21,602 nt of DNA from Actinomycetales bacterium. GTDB taxonomy: Bacteria; Actinomycetota; Actinomycetes; Actinomycetales; JAHECE01. The stretch covers positions 1 through 21,602 of the forward strand of contig JAHECE010000013.1 of assembly GCA_024641895.1 (NCBI GenBank), given 5' to 3'. The translations under genes were made by a program, and so were the position numbers. Shown here one piece after another: positions 5,520 through 13,525 of the stretch. The notes beneath the pieces are model-generated. The model ran no database searches, was not told the origin of the DNA, and worked only from the letters and a program-made list of their open reading frames with translations. Position 1 is the first letter of the stretch. Each line of letters begins with the position of its first letter.

Positions 5520-6851
5520 TCAGAGATCGCTCGGGCAACCCAGCACGGTGAGCTCGTGACCCGCGGGCCACAGACGCAGGATGCTGAGCGAAGCCGGGGG
5601 CACCCGCAGCGTCGGCCAGCTCCCCGGGTCGAGCCCGGCGACGGACCCGACGCCCGCCCGGATCGTGATCGTGTGCGTGGCGACGACCACCGTCTTGCCG
5701 GCGTAGTCGTCGAGAAGTCGCGTGATGGCGCCGTGCGCGCGCACCGCGACGTCCCGCATCGATTCCCCGCCGAGCGCACGCATCGCCGGGTCGCGATGCC
5801 AACGTCGCAGCTGACCGGGCCACCGCGCCTCGATCTCCGGCGCCGTGAGCCCCTCCCACGCCCCGAAGCGGAGCTCCTCGAACGCGTCGTCGGTGCGCGC
5901 TCTCACGCCAAGGCGGCGGCCGATCGCCGCTGCCGTCTGCTGGGCACGCAGCATCGAGGACGACAGGAGAACGCTCGGCACGGGCAGGTCCGGCCACACC
6001 TCCCGGCCGATCCGGTTGACGAGGTCGGCAGCGCGAGCGGCCTCGGTGCGACCCTTGGCGTTCAGGCCGACGCCTGGCGCGCCGCCGCCCGCGTACACCC
6101 TCGCCGCTGTCATGTCCGTCTGACCGTGCCGCACGAGGACGATGGTGACCGGGTCACCCACGCCCATGTGGAGGGCACTTCCCAGGGCCGGCGGGACCAG
6201 AGGCGCGGTCTGGATCCCGCCGCCGGGTCGCGATCCGGTGCCCGACGCCGAACGGACCCACTCCGACGACGTTCCCGCTGCCGGCTCCACCTCGTCGTCG
6301 ACCGGGCTCATCGCCGCGCCGGACGCCGTCCACGAACCCGAGCCCGGCTCGTCGCCCTCCCGATCCGGCTCGCCCGGGTCGGAGCCACCGGCGTCGGCCA
6401 GGCTCGGGTCTCTGTCTCGGACCACGGCGATCCGCAGGTCCATCGCCTCGTTCGCCAGCGCGTCGGCGGCCGCGTTCTCGGAACGTGGGATCCACGTGTA
6501 GCGGACCTGCTCCGGCGGAAACGCAGCGCGCGCCTGCGCGGCCAGCCGTCGCATCGATTCATGCTTGATCTGCCAGCGGCCGGACATCTGCTCGACGAGG
6601 AGCTTGGAGTCCGCCCGGACCTCCACCCGGGCCGCCGGGTCGATCGCCTTGGCGGTGCGCAGCCCGGCCACGAGGCCGGAGTACTCGGCCACGTTGTTCG
6701 TCGTCACCCCGAGGTAGTCCGCGCGCTCTGCGAGCACGGTGCCGTCGGCGTCCCGGATCACCGCGCCCCAACCGGCAGGACCGGGGTTGCCCCGCGCGCC
6801 GCCGTCGGTCTCGATGATCAGCCGTCGCCCCGCCTGCCCCCCGGCGCTCAT
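5520..6851 (-). CDS. Bifunctional RNase H / histidine phosphatase (Rv2228c-like)
   Basis: A 443-residue fusion. The N-terminal RNase HI domain (about 9-140) hydrolyses RNA in RNA-DNA hybrids; its acidic residues are visible as Asp16 (ETDGGARGNPGPAG), Glu57 (NNVAEYSGL), Asp81 (RADSKLL) and Asp130 (ENAAADALANEAM). A low-complexity acidic, Ser/Gly-rich linker (about 150-230) leads to a C-terminal histidine phosphatase domain with VLVRHGQTDMT (Arg241, His242), SSMLRAQQTA (Arg302), ELRFGAWEGL (Glu326) and ATHTI (His393). This domain belongs to the CobC/alpha-ribazole phosphatase-like group; in M. tuberculosis Rv2228c both activities have been reported. The start ATG 6851 overlaps the upstream stop (TGATG), so it is coupled to the zinc-ribbon gene. 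A start further upstream would overlap that gene and adds Arg-rich sequence. Confidence 0.92.
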   Translation of the reverse strand: MSAGGQAGRRLIIETDGGARGNPGPAGWGAVIRDADGTVLAERADYLGVTTNNVAEYSGLVAGLRTAKAIDPAARVEVRADSKLLVEQMSGRWQIKHESMRRLAAQARAAFPPEQVRYTWIPRSENAAADALANEAMDLRIAVVRDRDPSLADAGGSDPGEPDREGDEPGSGSWTASGAAMSPVDDEVEPAAGTSSEWVRSASGTGSRPGGGIQTAPLVPPALGSALHMGVGDPVTIVLVRHGQTDMTAARVYAGGGAPGVGLNAKGRTEAARAADLVNRIGREVWPDLPVPSVLLSSSMLRAQQTAAAIGRRLGVRARTDDAFEELRFGAWEGLTAPEIEARWPGQLRRWHRDPAMRALGGESMRDVAVRAHGAITRLLDDYAGKTVVVATHTITIRAGVGSVAGLDPGSWPTLRVPPASLSILRLWPAGHELTVLGCPSDL

Positions 6852-7600
6852 CAGGCAGATCCCCCGTGCTTCTCGTCCCGGACCAGGATCCGGCCACACT
6901 CCTCGCAGCGGGCGACGTCGTCGGGCTTCATGGCGCGGATCGCGGCGAGGTCGGTCGGGTTGAGCTCCAGGCGACATCCCTCACAGCGGTTGCCGCGCAG
7001 CGCGGCAGCTCCGAGACCCCCGCCGTGCGCCCGCAGCCGCTCGTACAGGGCGAGGAGCGCGGCGTCGATACCGCTCGCGGAGTCCAGCCGTTCGTTGGCG
7101 ACGGCTGAGGCGTCGACGTCGATCGCAAGCTCAGCGGCGTCGAGATCCGCCTTGAGGGCGGCCTCTCGCGTCTTGAGCTCGGCCACGCGCGCCGCAACGG
7201 CTGCGTGGGACCGCTCGGCCTCCTCGAGGCGCTCCATGACCTCCAGCTCGGCTTCCTCCAGCACGCCCTGTCGTCGGGCCAAGGACTCCAGCTCGTGGGT
7301 CAGCGCCTGGAGGTCCTTCGCCGTGCCGGATCCGCTCTCGAGACGCTTGCGGTCGCGATCGGCGCGACTACGCACCTGTTCGACGTCGGTCTCCGCCTTG
7401 GCGACCTCCCGCGACAGGTCCTTCACCAGCGTCTTCGCAGTGACCTGCTCACGTTCGGCCTGGACGAGGCCGCCGCGGACCGACTCGAGGTCGGCGAGCG
7501 CCGGCAGCGTCTTGCGCCGGTGCGCGAGCTGCGCGGCCCGCGTGTCGAGCGCCTGCACGTCGAGCAGGCGTCGTTGGTCGGCTGCCGGGGCTTTGGTCAC
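6851..7600 (-). CDS. Coiled-coil C4 zinc-ribbon protein (Rv2229c-like)
   Basis: A 249-residue protein, mostly long antiparallel coiled coil (about 10-195, rich in Glu, Arg, Leu and Ala heptads), followed by a C-terminal C4 zinc ribbon with CEGC (Cys206, Cys209) and CEEC (Cys232, Cys235). This is the architecture of the bacterial CT398/HP0958-like and Rv2229c family. Homologues in other bacteria interact with RNA or secretion components; no role is established in actinobacteria. It overlaps the nif3-like gene upstream (ATGA) and the RNase H gene downstream (TGATG), so all three are translated as one coupled unit. A nucleic-acid-binding role is inference. Confidence 0.9.
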   Translation of the reverse strand: MTKAPAADQRRLLDVQALDTRAAQLAHRRKTLPALADLESVRGGLVQAEREQVTAKTLVKDLSREVAKAETDVEQVRSRADRDRKRLESGSGTAKDLQALTHELESLARRQGVLEEAELEVMERLEEAERSHAAVAARVAELKTREAALKADLDAAELAIDVDASAVANERLDSASGIDAALLALYERLRAHGGGLGAAALRGNRCEGCRLELNPTDLAAIRAMKPDDVARCEECGRILVRDEKHGGSA

Positions 7601-8811
7601 GGCTGGGCTCCCAGGGTCGGGTCGGCGTGCATAGCGGGCTCAGGTCCGGGCGGAGCGCCGGCGCCGCGCTCGAAGCGCGCCGTCCACGGGTCCGTCACCG
7701 TCTCGCTCACCCGAGTCTCCACGGTAGCCCCCGCGGCCTCGACGTCCGCGCGGAGGTCCGCCGCGGCGCGCGGCAACCACGGCCACTCGCTGGCCCAGTG
7801 GGCCACGTCGACGAGGAACGGAGGTCCGGCAGGTGAGTCCTCCCGGGCCTCGGAGGCTCGGTGATGGCGGAGGTCGGCGGTGACGTACACGTCCGCGCCG
7901 GCAGCTCGCACGGCGTCCAGGAGCGAGTCGCCACTGCCGCCGCAGACAGCCACCGTCCGCACCTGCGCGTCGAGGTCACCGCTGACCCGGATCCCCCCAG
8001 CGGTGCCCGGCAGCACGTCAGCGACGATCTGGGCGAACGCCCGCAACGACATCGGCGCGGGCAGGTCGCCGATGCGCCCCGTGCCGGCAGCGCTCGACCA
8101 CGACCCGAGCTCGATGAAGCTGAAAGCCGGCTCCTCGTAGGGGTGCGCTGCGCGTAGCGCCTCCAGGACGTCCTGCCGGCGCGACCGCGGCAGCACCATC
8201 TCGATGCGCGTCTCCGGGACGCGCGTCACCTCGCCCACCGAGCCGATCGTCGGGTGCGCGCCCGGGCCTGGCAGGAACTGGCCCACTCCGTCCGACTCCC
8301 AGGCACACGCGGTGTAGTCACCGATCGCACCCGCGCCCGCGGCGGCGAGTGCATCGATCAGTGCGGAGGACTGGCCCACCGGGATGTACGTGACGAGCAC
8401 GTCGAGAGACGCCGAGGGGTGCGCCAGGATCGGTCGCGTCTCCCCCAGCCCGACGGCGCGAGCCAGTGCCTCGGCCACCCCACCCGGCGCGGCGTCGGCG
8501 TTGGTGTGGGCGTTGAAGAGGGCGCAGCCACCGCGCAGGAGCTCATGGACGACGCGGCCCTTCGCGGTCGTCGCTGCGACCGACGAGACGCCCCGCAGGA
8601 ACAGCGGATGGTGGGTGAGCAGCAGGTCGGCCCCCCAGTCCAGGGCCTCCTGGACGGTCTGCGCCACCGGGTCGACGGCGAGGAGCACCTTGCGGATCTC
8701 CTGCTCCGGGTCGCCCGTCACGAGCCCGACGGCGTCCCACGCCTCCGCCGTCTGCGGGGGGTAGCGCGTCTCGAGGATGCGGATGATCTCGGCGAGTCGG
8801 AGCGCAGGCAC
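7597..8811 (-). CDS. Nif3-like dinuclear metal centre protein
   Basis: A 404-residue member of the Nif3/YbgI/DUF34 family, whose members form toroidal hexamers with a two-metal site. Ligands are visible at the two ends: LTHHPLFLRG (His67, His68), AHTNADAAPGG (Asp106), and VDVAHWASEWPWL (His338, Glu342). The middle insert (about 130-250) contains the PII-like AHPYEEPAFSF block seen in longer family members. The molecular function is not settled; the label GTP cyclohydrolase 1 type 2 is often used but poorly supported. The start ATG 8811 is just downstream of the tRNA-Val gene. It is first in the coupled set with the zinc-ribbon and RNase H genes, the same order as Rv2230c-Rv2228c. Confidence 0.92.
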   Translation of the reverse strand: MPALRLAEIIRILETRYPPQTAEAWDAVGLVTGDPEQEIRKVLLAVDPVAQTVQEALDWGADLLLTHHPLFLRGVSSVAATTAKGRVVHELLRGGCALFNAHTNADAAPGGVAEALARAVGLGETRPILAHPSASLDVLVTYIPVGQSSALIDALAAAGAGAIGDYTACAWESDGVGQFLPGPGAHPTIGSVGEVTRVPETRIEMVLPRSRRQDVLEALRAAHPYEEPAFSFIELGSWSSAAGTGRIGDLPAPMSLRAFAQIVADVLPGTAGGIRVSGDLDAQVRTVAVCGGSGDSLLDAVRAAGADVYVTADLRHHRASEAREDSPAGPPFLVDVAHWASEWPWLPRAAADLRADVEAAGATVETRVSETVTDPWTARFERGAGAPPGPEPAMHADPTLGAQP

Positions 8812-8833
8812 GGGCGCAGGCTACGACACGTCG

Positions 8834-8907
8834 TGGGCCCGGAGGGACTCGAACCCCCGGCATCCGCGGTGTAAACGCGGCGCTCTAACCAACTGAGCTA
8901 CGGGCCC
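8834..8907 (-). tRNA. tRNA-Val (anticodon UAC)
   Basis: A 74-nt cloverleaf on the minus strand. The acceptor GGGCCCG pairs with CGGGCCC, the D arm reads TAGCTCAGTTGGTTAGAGC, the anticodon stem CCGCG/CGCGG encloses loop TTTACAC with anticodon TAC, and the T arm contains GGTTCGAGTCC. The discriminator is A and the 3' CCA is not encoded. Reads GUA and probably other GUN valine codons. Confidence 0.95.
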
Positions 8908-8991
8908 GGCAGCGCCAGACAGCCTAGTGGCGCCGACCGACTCCCAAGGATCATCGGCCCGAGTGCTCGACAGTGCGGCGCAGTGCCGGCC

Positions 8992-9426
8992 TCAGCGGGT
9001 ACGGGGACGCGCGGCGAGCCGGATACCCGACCACGCGGGCGCTGCGGCCACGGCCGTGGTCGCATGGAGCCCGGCCGTGCTGGCCGCCTCCTCGACGTCG
9101 CGCGGCTGCACGTGTCCCGGTCGGCCCGACTTCGGGCTCAGGACCCAGATCAGACCGCCGTTGTCCAGGTTGGCCTGTGCGTCGACGAGCGTGTCCGCGA
9201 GATCCGAGACGTCACCGTCCTCCTCGCGCCACCACAGGATCGCGCCGTCCGTGACGTCGCCGTAGTACTCGTCGACCAGCTCGGTACCCGTCGCGGCCTC
9301 GACGTCCGCGCGAAGTCGCCGATCGATGTCCTCGTCGTACCCCCACTCCTGGACGACCTGCCCGGAGCTGAAGCCGAGCGGCCCCTTGCCCGTGTCGTGG
9401 GTAGAGGGCCCCGCGGTCGCTGCCAC
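8992..9426 (-). CDS. DUF3052 family protein (Rv2239c-like)
   Basis: A 144-residue soluble protein of unknown function, confined to actinobacteria as far as I know. The conserved body runs from LGFSSGQVVQEWGYDEDIDRR through ELVDEYYGDVTDGAILWW to WVLSPKSGRPGHVQPRDVEEAA and ends in WSGIRLAARPRTR. I chose the GTG at 9426 because AAGGA lies at good distance upstream and the family begins here; an upstream ATG at 9534 adds Arg/Trp-rich sequence without similarity. It is divergent from aceE with a 267-base gap, the neighbourhood seen in mycobacteria, which hints at a link to central carbon metabolism but proves nothing. Confidence 0.88.
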   Translation of the reverse strand: MAATAGPSTHDTGKGPLGFSSGQVVQEWGYDEDIDRRLRADVEAATGTELVDEYYGDVTDGAILWWREEDGDVSDLADTLVDAQANLDNGGLIWVLSPKSGRPGHVQPRDVEEAASTAGLHATTAVAAAPAWSGIRLAARPRTR

Positions 9427-9693
9427 CTGTGCATCCTTCCATCGTCGGGCAGGCCCCGCGCCCACCCTCGTCTGCCACCAGTGTCCACTATCACGCAGCC
9501 CGCCCCGGGATGGGGCCCCGAAGACACCCCGCACGACCGCCTGCTGGCGTGTCGCGCTGCACCCGCAGATCGTGGCAGGCTGGGTTGGGGTACAGACCGG
9601 CCGTTCTCACGCCAGAATGGGCCGGGCGATGGCCGCCCCGCCTGGGCGCAGTCAGCCACACCGTTCAAAGACGCCGGATGAAAGCAGGGTGTT
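9427..9693. other. Divergent intergenic region, DUF3052 / aceE
   Basis: This 267-base gap must hold the promoters of both genes. On the minus strand GATAGT (complement of 9487-9492) could be a -10 box for the DUF3052 gene with a roughly 55-base leader; no -35 match is evident. On the plus strand I see no confident aceE promoter. The aceE ribosome site is AGCAGGG at about 9683-9689, before GTG 9694. Confidence 0.3.
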
Positions 9694-12438
9694 GTGTCTC
9701 CACAAGATGAGTCTGGTCCTCTGATCGACGGGTTGCTCAGTCAGGTAGCAGACATCGATGCGGATGAGACCACCGAGTGGCTCGAGTCGCTAGACGGACT
9801 GATCGACGCCAAGGGCGGCCCCCGCACCCGCTACGTGCTCCTGAAGATGCTCAAACGTGCCCGCGAGCGGAACGTCGCCGTTCCCACGCCGGTCGCCACG
9901 CCCTACGTGAACACGATCGGCGTGCACCAGGAGCCGTACTTCCCGGGCGACGAGACCATGGAGCGCAAGTACCGCCGCGAGGCCCGATGGAACGCTGCCG
10001 TGATGGTGACCCGGGCCCAGCGACCGGGGATCGGCGTCGGCGGCCACATCTCGTCCTACGCCTCGAGCGCGACGCTCTACGAAGTCGGCTTGAACCACTT
10101 CTTCCGCGGCAAGGACCACCCCGGCGGCGGCGACCAGGTCTACTTCCAGGGCCACGCGGCGCCGGGCATGTACGCCCGGGCATTCCTCGAGGGTCGCCTC
10201 AGCGAGCACCAGCTCGACGGCTTCCGTCAGGAGCTCTCGCACCCGGGCGGCGGCATGCCCTCCTACCCCCACCCTCGGCTCATGCCGGACTTCTGGGAGT
10301 TCCCGACCGTCTCGATGGGCCTCGGCCCGTCATCGGCCATCTACCAGGCGTGGGTGAACAAGTACCAGTCGAACCGCGGCATCAGGGACACCACGGGCCA
10401 GCAGGTCTGGGCGTTCCTCGGCGACGGAGAGATGGACGAACCGGAGTCGCGCGGCATGCTCCAGCTGGCCGCCGCCCAGGGCCTCGACAACCTGAACTTC
10501 GTCGTCAACTGCAACCTGCAACGTCTCGACGGCCCGGTTCGCGGCAACGGCAAGATCATCCAGGAGCTCGAAGCCTTCTTCAAGGGCGCGGGCTGGAACG
10601 TCATCAAGGTCATCTGGGGCCGCGGCTGGGACACGCTGCTCAACGCTGACAAGGACCGCGCCCTCGTCAACCTCATGAACACCACGCCGGACGGCGACTT
10701 CCAGACCTACAAGGCGGAGTCCGGGGCGTTCATCCGCGAGCACTTCTTCGGGCGCGACCCGCGCACCAAGGAGCTCGTCGCCAAGATGACGGACGACGAG
10801 ATCTGGCAGCTCAAGCGCGGCGGGCACGACTACCGCAAGGTCTATGCGGCCTATGCAGCGGCCACCGCCCACACGGGTCAGCCAACCGTCATCCTGGCCA
10901 AGACGATCAAGGGCTACATGCTCGGCCCGAGCTTCGCCGGCCGGATGTCCGCGCACCAGATGAAGAAGCTCAAGTCCGACGACCTGAAGCTGCTTCGCGA
11001 CTCGATGCAGATCCCGATCACGGACGCGCAGATCGACGAGAACCCCTATCTCCCGCCGTACTACCACCCAGGTCCGGACGCGCCGGAGATCGCGTACATG
11101 CAGGAGCGCCGTCGCGAGCTGGGCGGGTACGTGCCGGAGCGGCGCAGCAAGTACACCCAGGTCGCGCTACCGGGACCCAAGTCGTACGAGGTGCTCGCCA
11201 AGGGCTCGGGCACGCAGGAGATCGCCACGACCATGGCGTTCGTCCGGCTGCTCAAGGAGCTGATGAAGGACAAGGGGTTCGGGCGCAGGATCGTCCCGAT
11301 CATCCCCGACGAGGCGCGCACCTTCGGCCTGGACTCGATCTTCCCGAGCGCCAAGATCTTCAACACGCTGGGGCAGAACTACCTCGCTGTGGACCGCGAG
11401 CTCATGCTGAGCTACAAGGAGTCGGAGTCGGGCCAGATCCTGCACACCGGCATCAACGAGGCGGGCTCGGCGTCGGCGTTCCAGTCCGTCGGGACGAACT
11501 ACGCCACGCAGGGCGAGGTGCTGGTTCCGTTCTACATCTTCTACTCGATGTTCGGCTTCCAGCGCACCGGCGACCAGTTCTGGGCAGCCGGCGACCAGAT
11601 GACGCGTGGCTTCATCATGGGCGCCACGGCGGGTCGGACGACGCTGACCGGTGAGGGCCTGCAGCATGCCGACGGGCACTCGCCCATCCTCGCGGGCACG
11701 AACACCGCCATCGTCCAGTACGACCCCGCGTACGGGTACGAGATCCGGCACATCATCCGCGACGGCCTGCAGCGGATGTACGGCGAGAACGAGTCCCGCG
11801 ACCAGAACGTCATGTACTACATCACGCTCTACAACGAGCCGATCGTGCACCCGGCGGAGCCTGAAGGTATCGACGTCGACGGCATCCTGCGGGGCATCCA
11901 CAAGGTGGCGTCGGTCGACGGCGAGGGCCCCCAGGCCCAGCTGCTGGCCTCCGGCGTCGCCGTGCCGTGGGCGCTCGAGGCTCGCAAGATCCTCGCGGAC
12001 GACTGGGGCGTCCGCGCCGCGGTCTGGAGCGTGACGAGCTGGAACGAGCTCCGTCGCGACGCGCTCGCGGCGGACAAGGCGGCGTTCCTCAACCCGGGCG
12101 ACGCTCCGCGGACGCCCTACATCACCGAGAAGCTCCAGGGCGCCGGTGGACCGTTCGTGGCGACGTCCGACTACGACCACCTGGTCCCTGACCAGGTGCG
12201 CGAGTGGATCCCGGGCGACTATCTCACCCTCGGCGCGGACGGCTTCGGATTCTCCGACACCCGCCCGGTCGCACGTCGGCACTTCCTGATCGACTCCCAC
12301 TCCCTCGTGGTGCGCACGCTCCAGGCGCTCGCCAGGCGAGGGGACGTCGACCCGAGCGTGGTCGGCCGGGCGATCGAGCAGTACCGCCTGACCGACGTCA
12401 ACGCCGGCACCACCGGCAACTCGGGCGGAGACTCCTGA
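9694..12438 (+). CDS. aceE: Pyruvate dehydrogenase E1 component, homodimeric type
   Basis: A 914-residue thiamine-diphosphate enzyme that decarboxylates pyruvate and acetylates the lipoyl group of E2, feeding acetyl-CoA to the TCA cycle and to fatty acid synthesis, whose genes follow nearby. The start GTG 9694 gives the normal N-terminus with DIDADETTEWLESLDGLID and is preceded by AGCAGGG. The ThDP motif begins at GDGEMDEPESRG (Gly243-Asp244-Gly245) and ends near FVVNCNLQRL about 27 residues on. Typical E1 blocks follow, including AKTIKGYMLGPSFAGRMSAH and PIIPDEARTFGLDSIFPSAK. Length and order match the single-chain AceE of actinobacteria. No aceF or lpd is adjacent, which is normal in this phylum. 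Confidence 0.97.
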   Translation: MSPQDESGPLIDGLLSQVADIDADETTEWLESLDGLIDAKGGPRTRYVLLKMLKRARERNVAVPTPVATPYVNTIGVHQEPYFPGDETMERKYRREARWNAAVMVTRAQRPGIGVGGHISSYASSATLYEVGLNHFFRGKDHPGGGDQVYFQGHAAPGMYARAFLEGRLSEHQLDGFRQELSHPGGGMPSYPHPRLMPDFWEFPTVSMGLGPSSAIYQAWVNKYQSNRGIRDTTGQQVWAFLGDGEMDEPESRGMLQLAAAQGLDNLNFVVNCNLQRLDGPVRGNGKIIQELEAFFKGAGWNVIKVIWGRGWDTLLNADKDRALVNLMNTTPDGDFQTYKAESGAFIREHFFGRDPRTKELVAKMTDDEIWQLKRGGHDYRKVYAAYAAATAHTGQPTVILAKTIKGYMLGPSFAGRMSAHQMKKLKSDDLKLLRDSMQIPITDAQIDENPYLPPYYHPGPDAPEIAYMQERRRELGGYVPERRSKYTQVALPGPKSYEVLAKGSGTQEIATTMAFVRLLKELMKDKGFGRRIVPIIPDEARTFGLDSIFPSAKIFNTLGQNYLAVDRELMLSYKESESGQILHTGINEAGSASAFQSVGTNYATQGEVLVPFYIFYSMFGFQRTGDQFWAAGDQMTRGFIMGATAGRTTLTGEGLQHADGHSPILAGTNTAIVQYDPAYGYEIRHIIRDGLQRMYGENESRDQNVMYYITLYNEPIVHPAEPEGIDVDGILRGIHKVASVDGEGPQAQLLASGVAVPWALEARKILADDWGVRAAVWSVTSWNELRRDALAADKAAFLNPGDAPRTPYITEKLQGAGGPFVATSDYDHLVPDQVREWIPGDYLTLGADGFGFSDTRPVARRHFLIDSHSLVVRTLQALARRGDVDPSVVGRAIEQYRLTDVNAGTTGNSGGDS

Positions 12439-12456
12439 GCACGTACCCCATCGGGT

Positions 12457-12499
12457 AGCAGAAGGGCCCGGTCACGACAGGTGACCGGGCCCTTCTGCT
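12457..12499. terminator. Strong bidirectional terminator hairpin after aceE
   Basis: A perfect 19-bp stem: 12457-12475 (AGCAGAAGGGCCCGGTCAC) with 12481-12499, loop GACAG. It lies 18 bases after the aceE stop and about 60 bases beyond the stop of the convergent gene. There is no long T-tract, as is usual in GC-rich actinobacteria. Confidence 0.85.
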
Positions 12500-12559
12500 G
12501 AGCCGAACGGACGAGATCGGCTCAGCTGTCTCCGGGCGGGGCGGGGTGCGCGCGCCGGG

Positions 12560-13399
12560 TCAGGACGGGCGATCCGGGGCGGGCTGGGCGGGCTGGGCCC
12601 GCGGCGTCGGCGTCATCGCCGGCAGGGTGCCCGTTCCGCCCGGCGACGTGGCGAACGGCGCGCCCCCGGCACGGAACTCCTTGATCGCGGGCACGGTGCC
12701 CGTCTGGGTCATGTACGACGTGCGAGCCATCTCCTCGGCGGCGGCGACCAGCGGCTCGAGACGCCCGCGGATCTCCTTGGCCGTGGCGGCGTGCTGGCCG
12801 GCGACGTCGTTCAGCGCCTCCAGGTGACGCCGGGCCTCCGCCGGACGCCCGGCGTCGAGCGCCGCGAGCACCACGTGCCGCCCGGCCTCCGGGACGTGGT
12901 GCTGGGGATCCCAGTGCCCCACGCCCAACCCGAGAGCCTCGGCCGGCAGGTTGGCCTCGCGCAGCATGCGCACTCCCTCGGCGACCGCGTGTCCGCTCGT
13001 GTCGCGCTCGCAGGCCGCGCCGAGGCGGCGCAGGGCGGACTCGTGGTCGTCGGCCAGGGACAGCCTGGCGAGCTCAATCAGCGGGTACCAGCCGCGCGGG
13101 TTACCGGCGAGCTCCTCCGCCAGAGCCCAGACGGCGAGGTTCGCCGCACGCTGGCGGTCGTGCGAATGGGTGGCGATCAACGGGTCGGACGGAGCGTTCT
13201 CTTGGGCGCGGCGCCGCACCAGCTCGGCGAGTGCCGCGAACGAGGCGGAGTCATTCGGGTCGGTCACGAGCTTCTGCCGCAAGGCCGTCTCGCGCTCGTT
13301 GTCCGCCGGGGCGGCCGCAGTGGTCGGCGGGCGCACGCCCACTCGGGAGGCTGGCTGGTCTCGCCGCATGGTGCTGCGCAGTCGATCGAAGAGGCCCAT
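12560..13399 (-). CDS. Uncharacterised helical, TPR-like protein
   Basis: A 279-residue soluble protein of unknown function. It begins MGLFDRLRSTMRRDQ, then a short Pro/Ala linker (about 20-35), a long Ala/Leu-rich helical region (about 36-225) with helix-pair features of tetratricopeptide type (DPNDSASFAALAELVRRRA, NPRGWYPLIELARLSLADD, AGRPAEARRHLEALNDVAG), and a flexible Gly/Pro/Thr tail from about 235. No signal peptide, membrane segment or catalytic motif is visible. The start at 13399 was chosen over an ATG ten codons upstream because MGLFDRL is a clean amphipathic N-terminus; neither has a clear ribosome site. It is convergent with aceE and divergent from the PucR-type regulator (127-base gap). 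Confidence 0.75.
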   Translation of the reverse strand: MGLFDRLRSTMRRDQPASRVGVRPPTTAAAPADNERETALRQKLVTDPNDSASFAALAELVRRRAQENAPSDPLIATHSHDRQRAANLAVWALAEELAGNPRGWYPLIELARLSLADDHESALRRLGAACERDTSGHAVAEGVRMLREANLPAEALGLGVGHWDPQHHVPEAGRHVVLAALDAGRPAEARRHLEALNDVAGQHAATAKEIRGRLEPLVAAAEEMARTSYMTQTGTVPAIKEFRAGGAPFATSPGGTGTLPAMTPTPRAQPAQPAPDRPS

Positions 13400-13486
13400 G
13401 CAGCGACGATATCCGTTGCGTGCGCTCAAGACACGGTGGAAGTTCTCGGATTACCGTGACTTGGCTCCAGATCGGCACCCGCGTGT

Positions 13487-13517
13487 TTGTCGCACCCCGA
13501 CAACGGCGCCCTATCAT
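13487..13517 (+). promoter_or_regulatory. Promoter and candidate operator of the PucR-type regulator
   Basis: TTGTCG (13487-13492) and TATCAT (13512-13517) form a -35/-10 pair with a 19-base spacer. The -10 box ends 8 bases before ATG 13526, so the mRNA would be leaderless or nearly so. The inverted repeat TTGT (13487-13490), N9, ACAA (13500-13503) overlaps the -35 box and occurs with the same spacing upstream of fabD. That placement would suit autorepression. Confidence 0.5.
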
Positions 13518-13525
13518 CCGTGACC

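Noticed and set aside
5431..5520. Frameshifted Pro-Ala tail on the RNase H/phosphatase through the hexamer repeat
   Set aside because: The protein already ends in a family-like C-terminus at the TGA at 5520. The Pro-Ala reading belongs to another frame, so no frameshift needs to be assumed.
4809..7634. Very long plus-strand open frame (941 codons)
   Set aside because: It crosses rnpB, the RNase H gene and the zinc-ribbon gene on the opposite strand, is extremely Arg/Ser/Pro-rich, and has no family motif. It is a shadow caused by high GC.
8834..8907. tRNA-Val as an integration site of a genomic island
   Set aside because: Both flanks carry conserved housekeeping genes, and no integrase or duplicated tRNA 3' end is present.
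11167..12300. Minus-strand open frame of 377 codons inside aceE
   Set aside because: Antisense shadow of a clear aceE coding frame.
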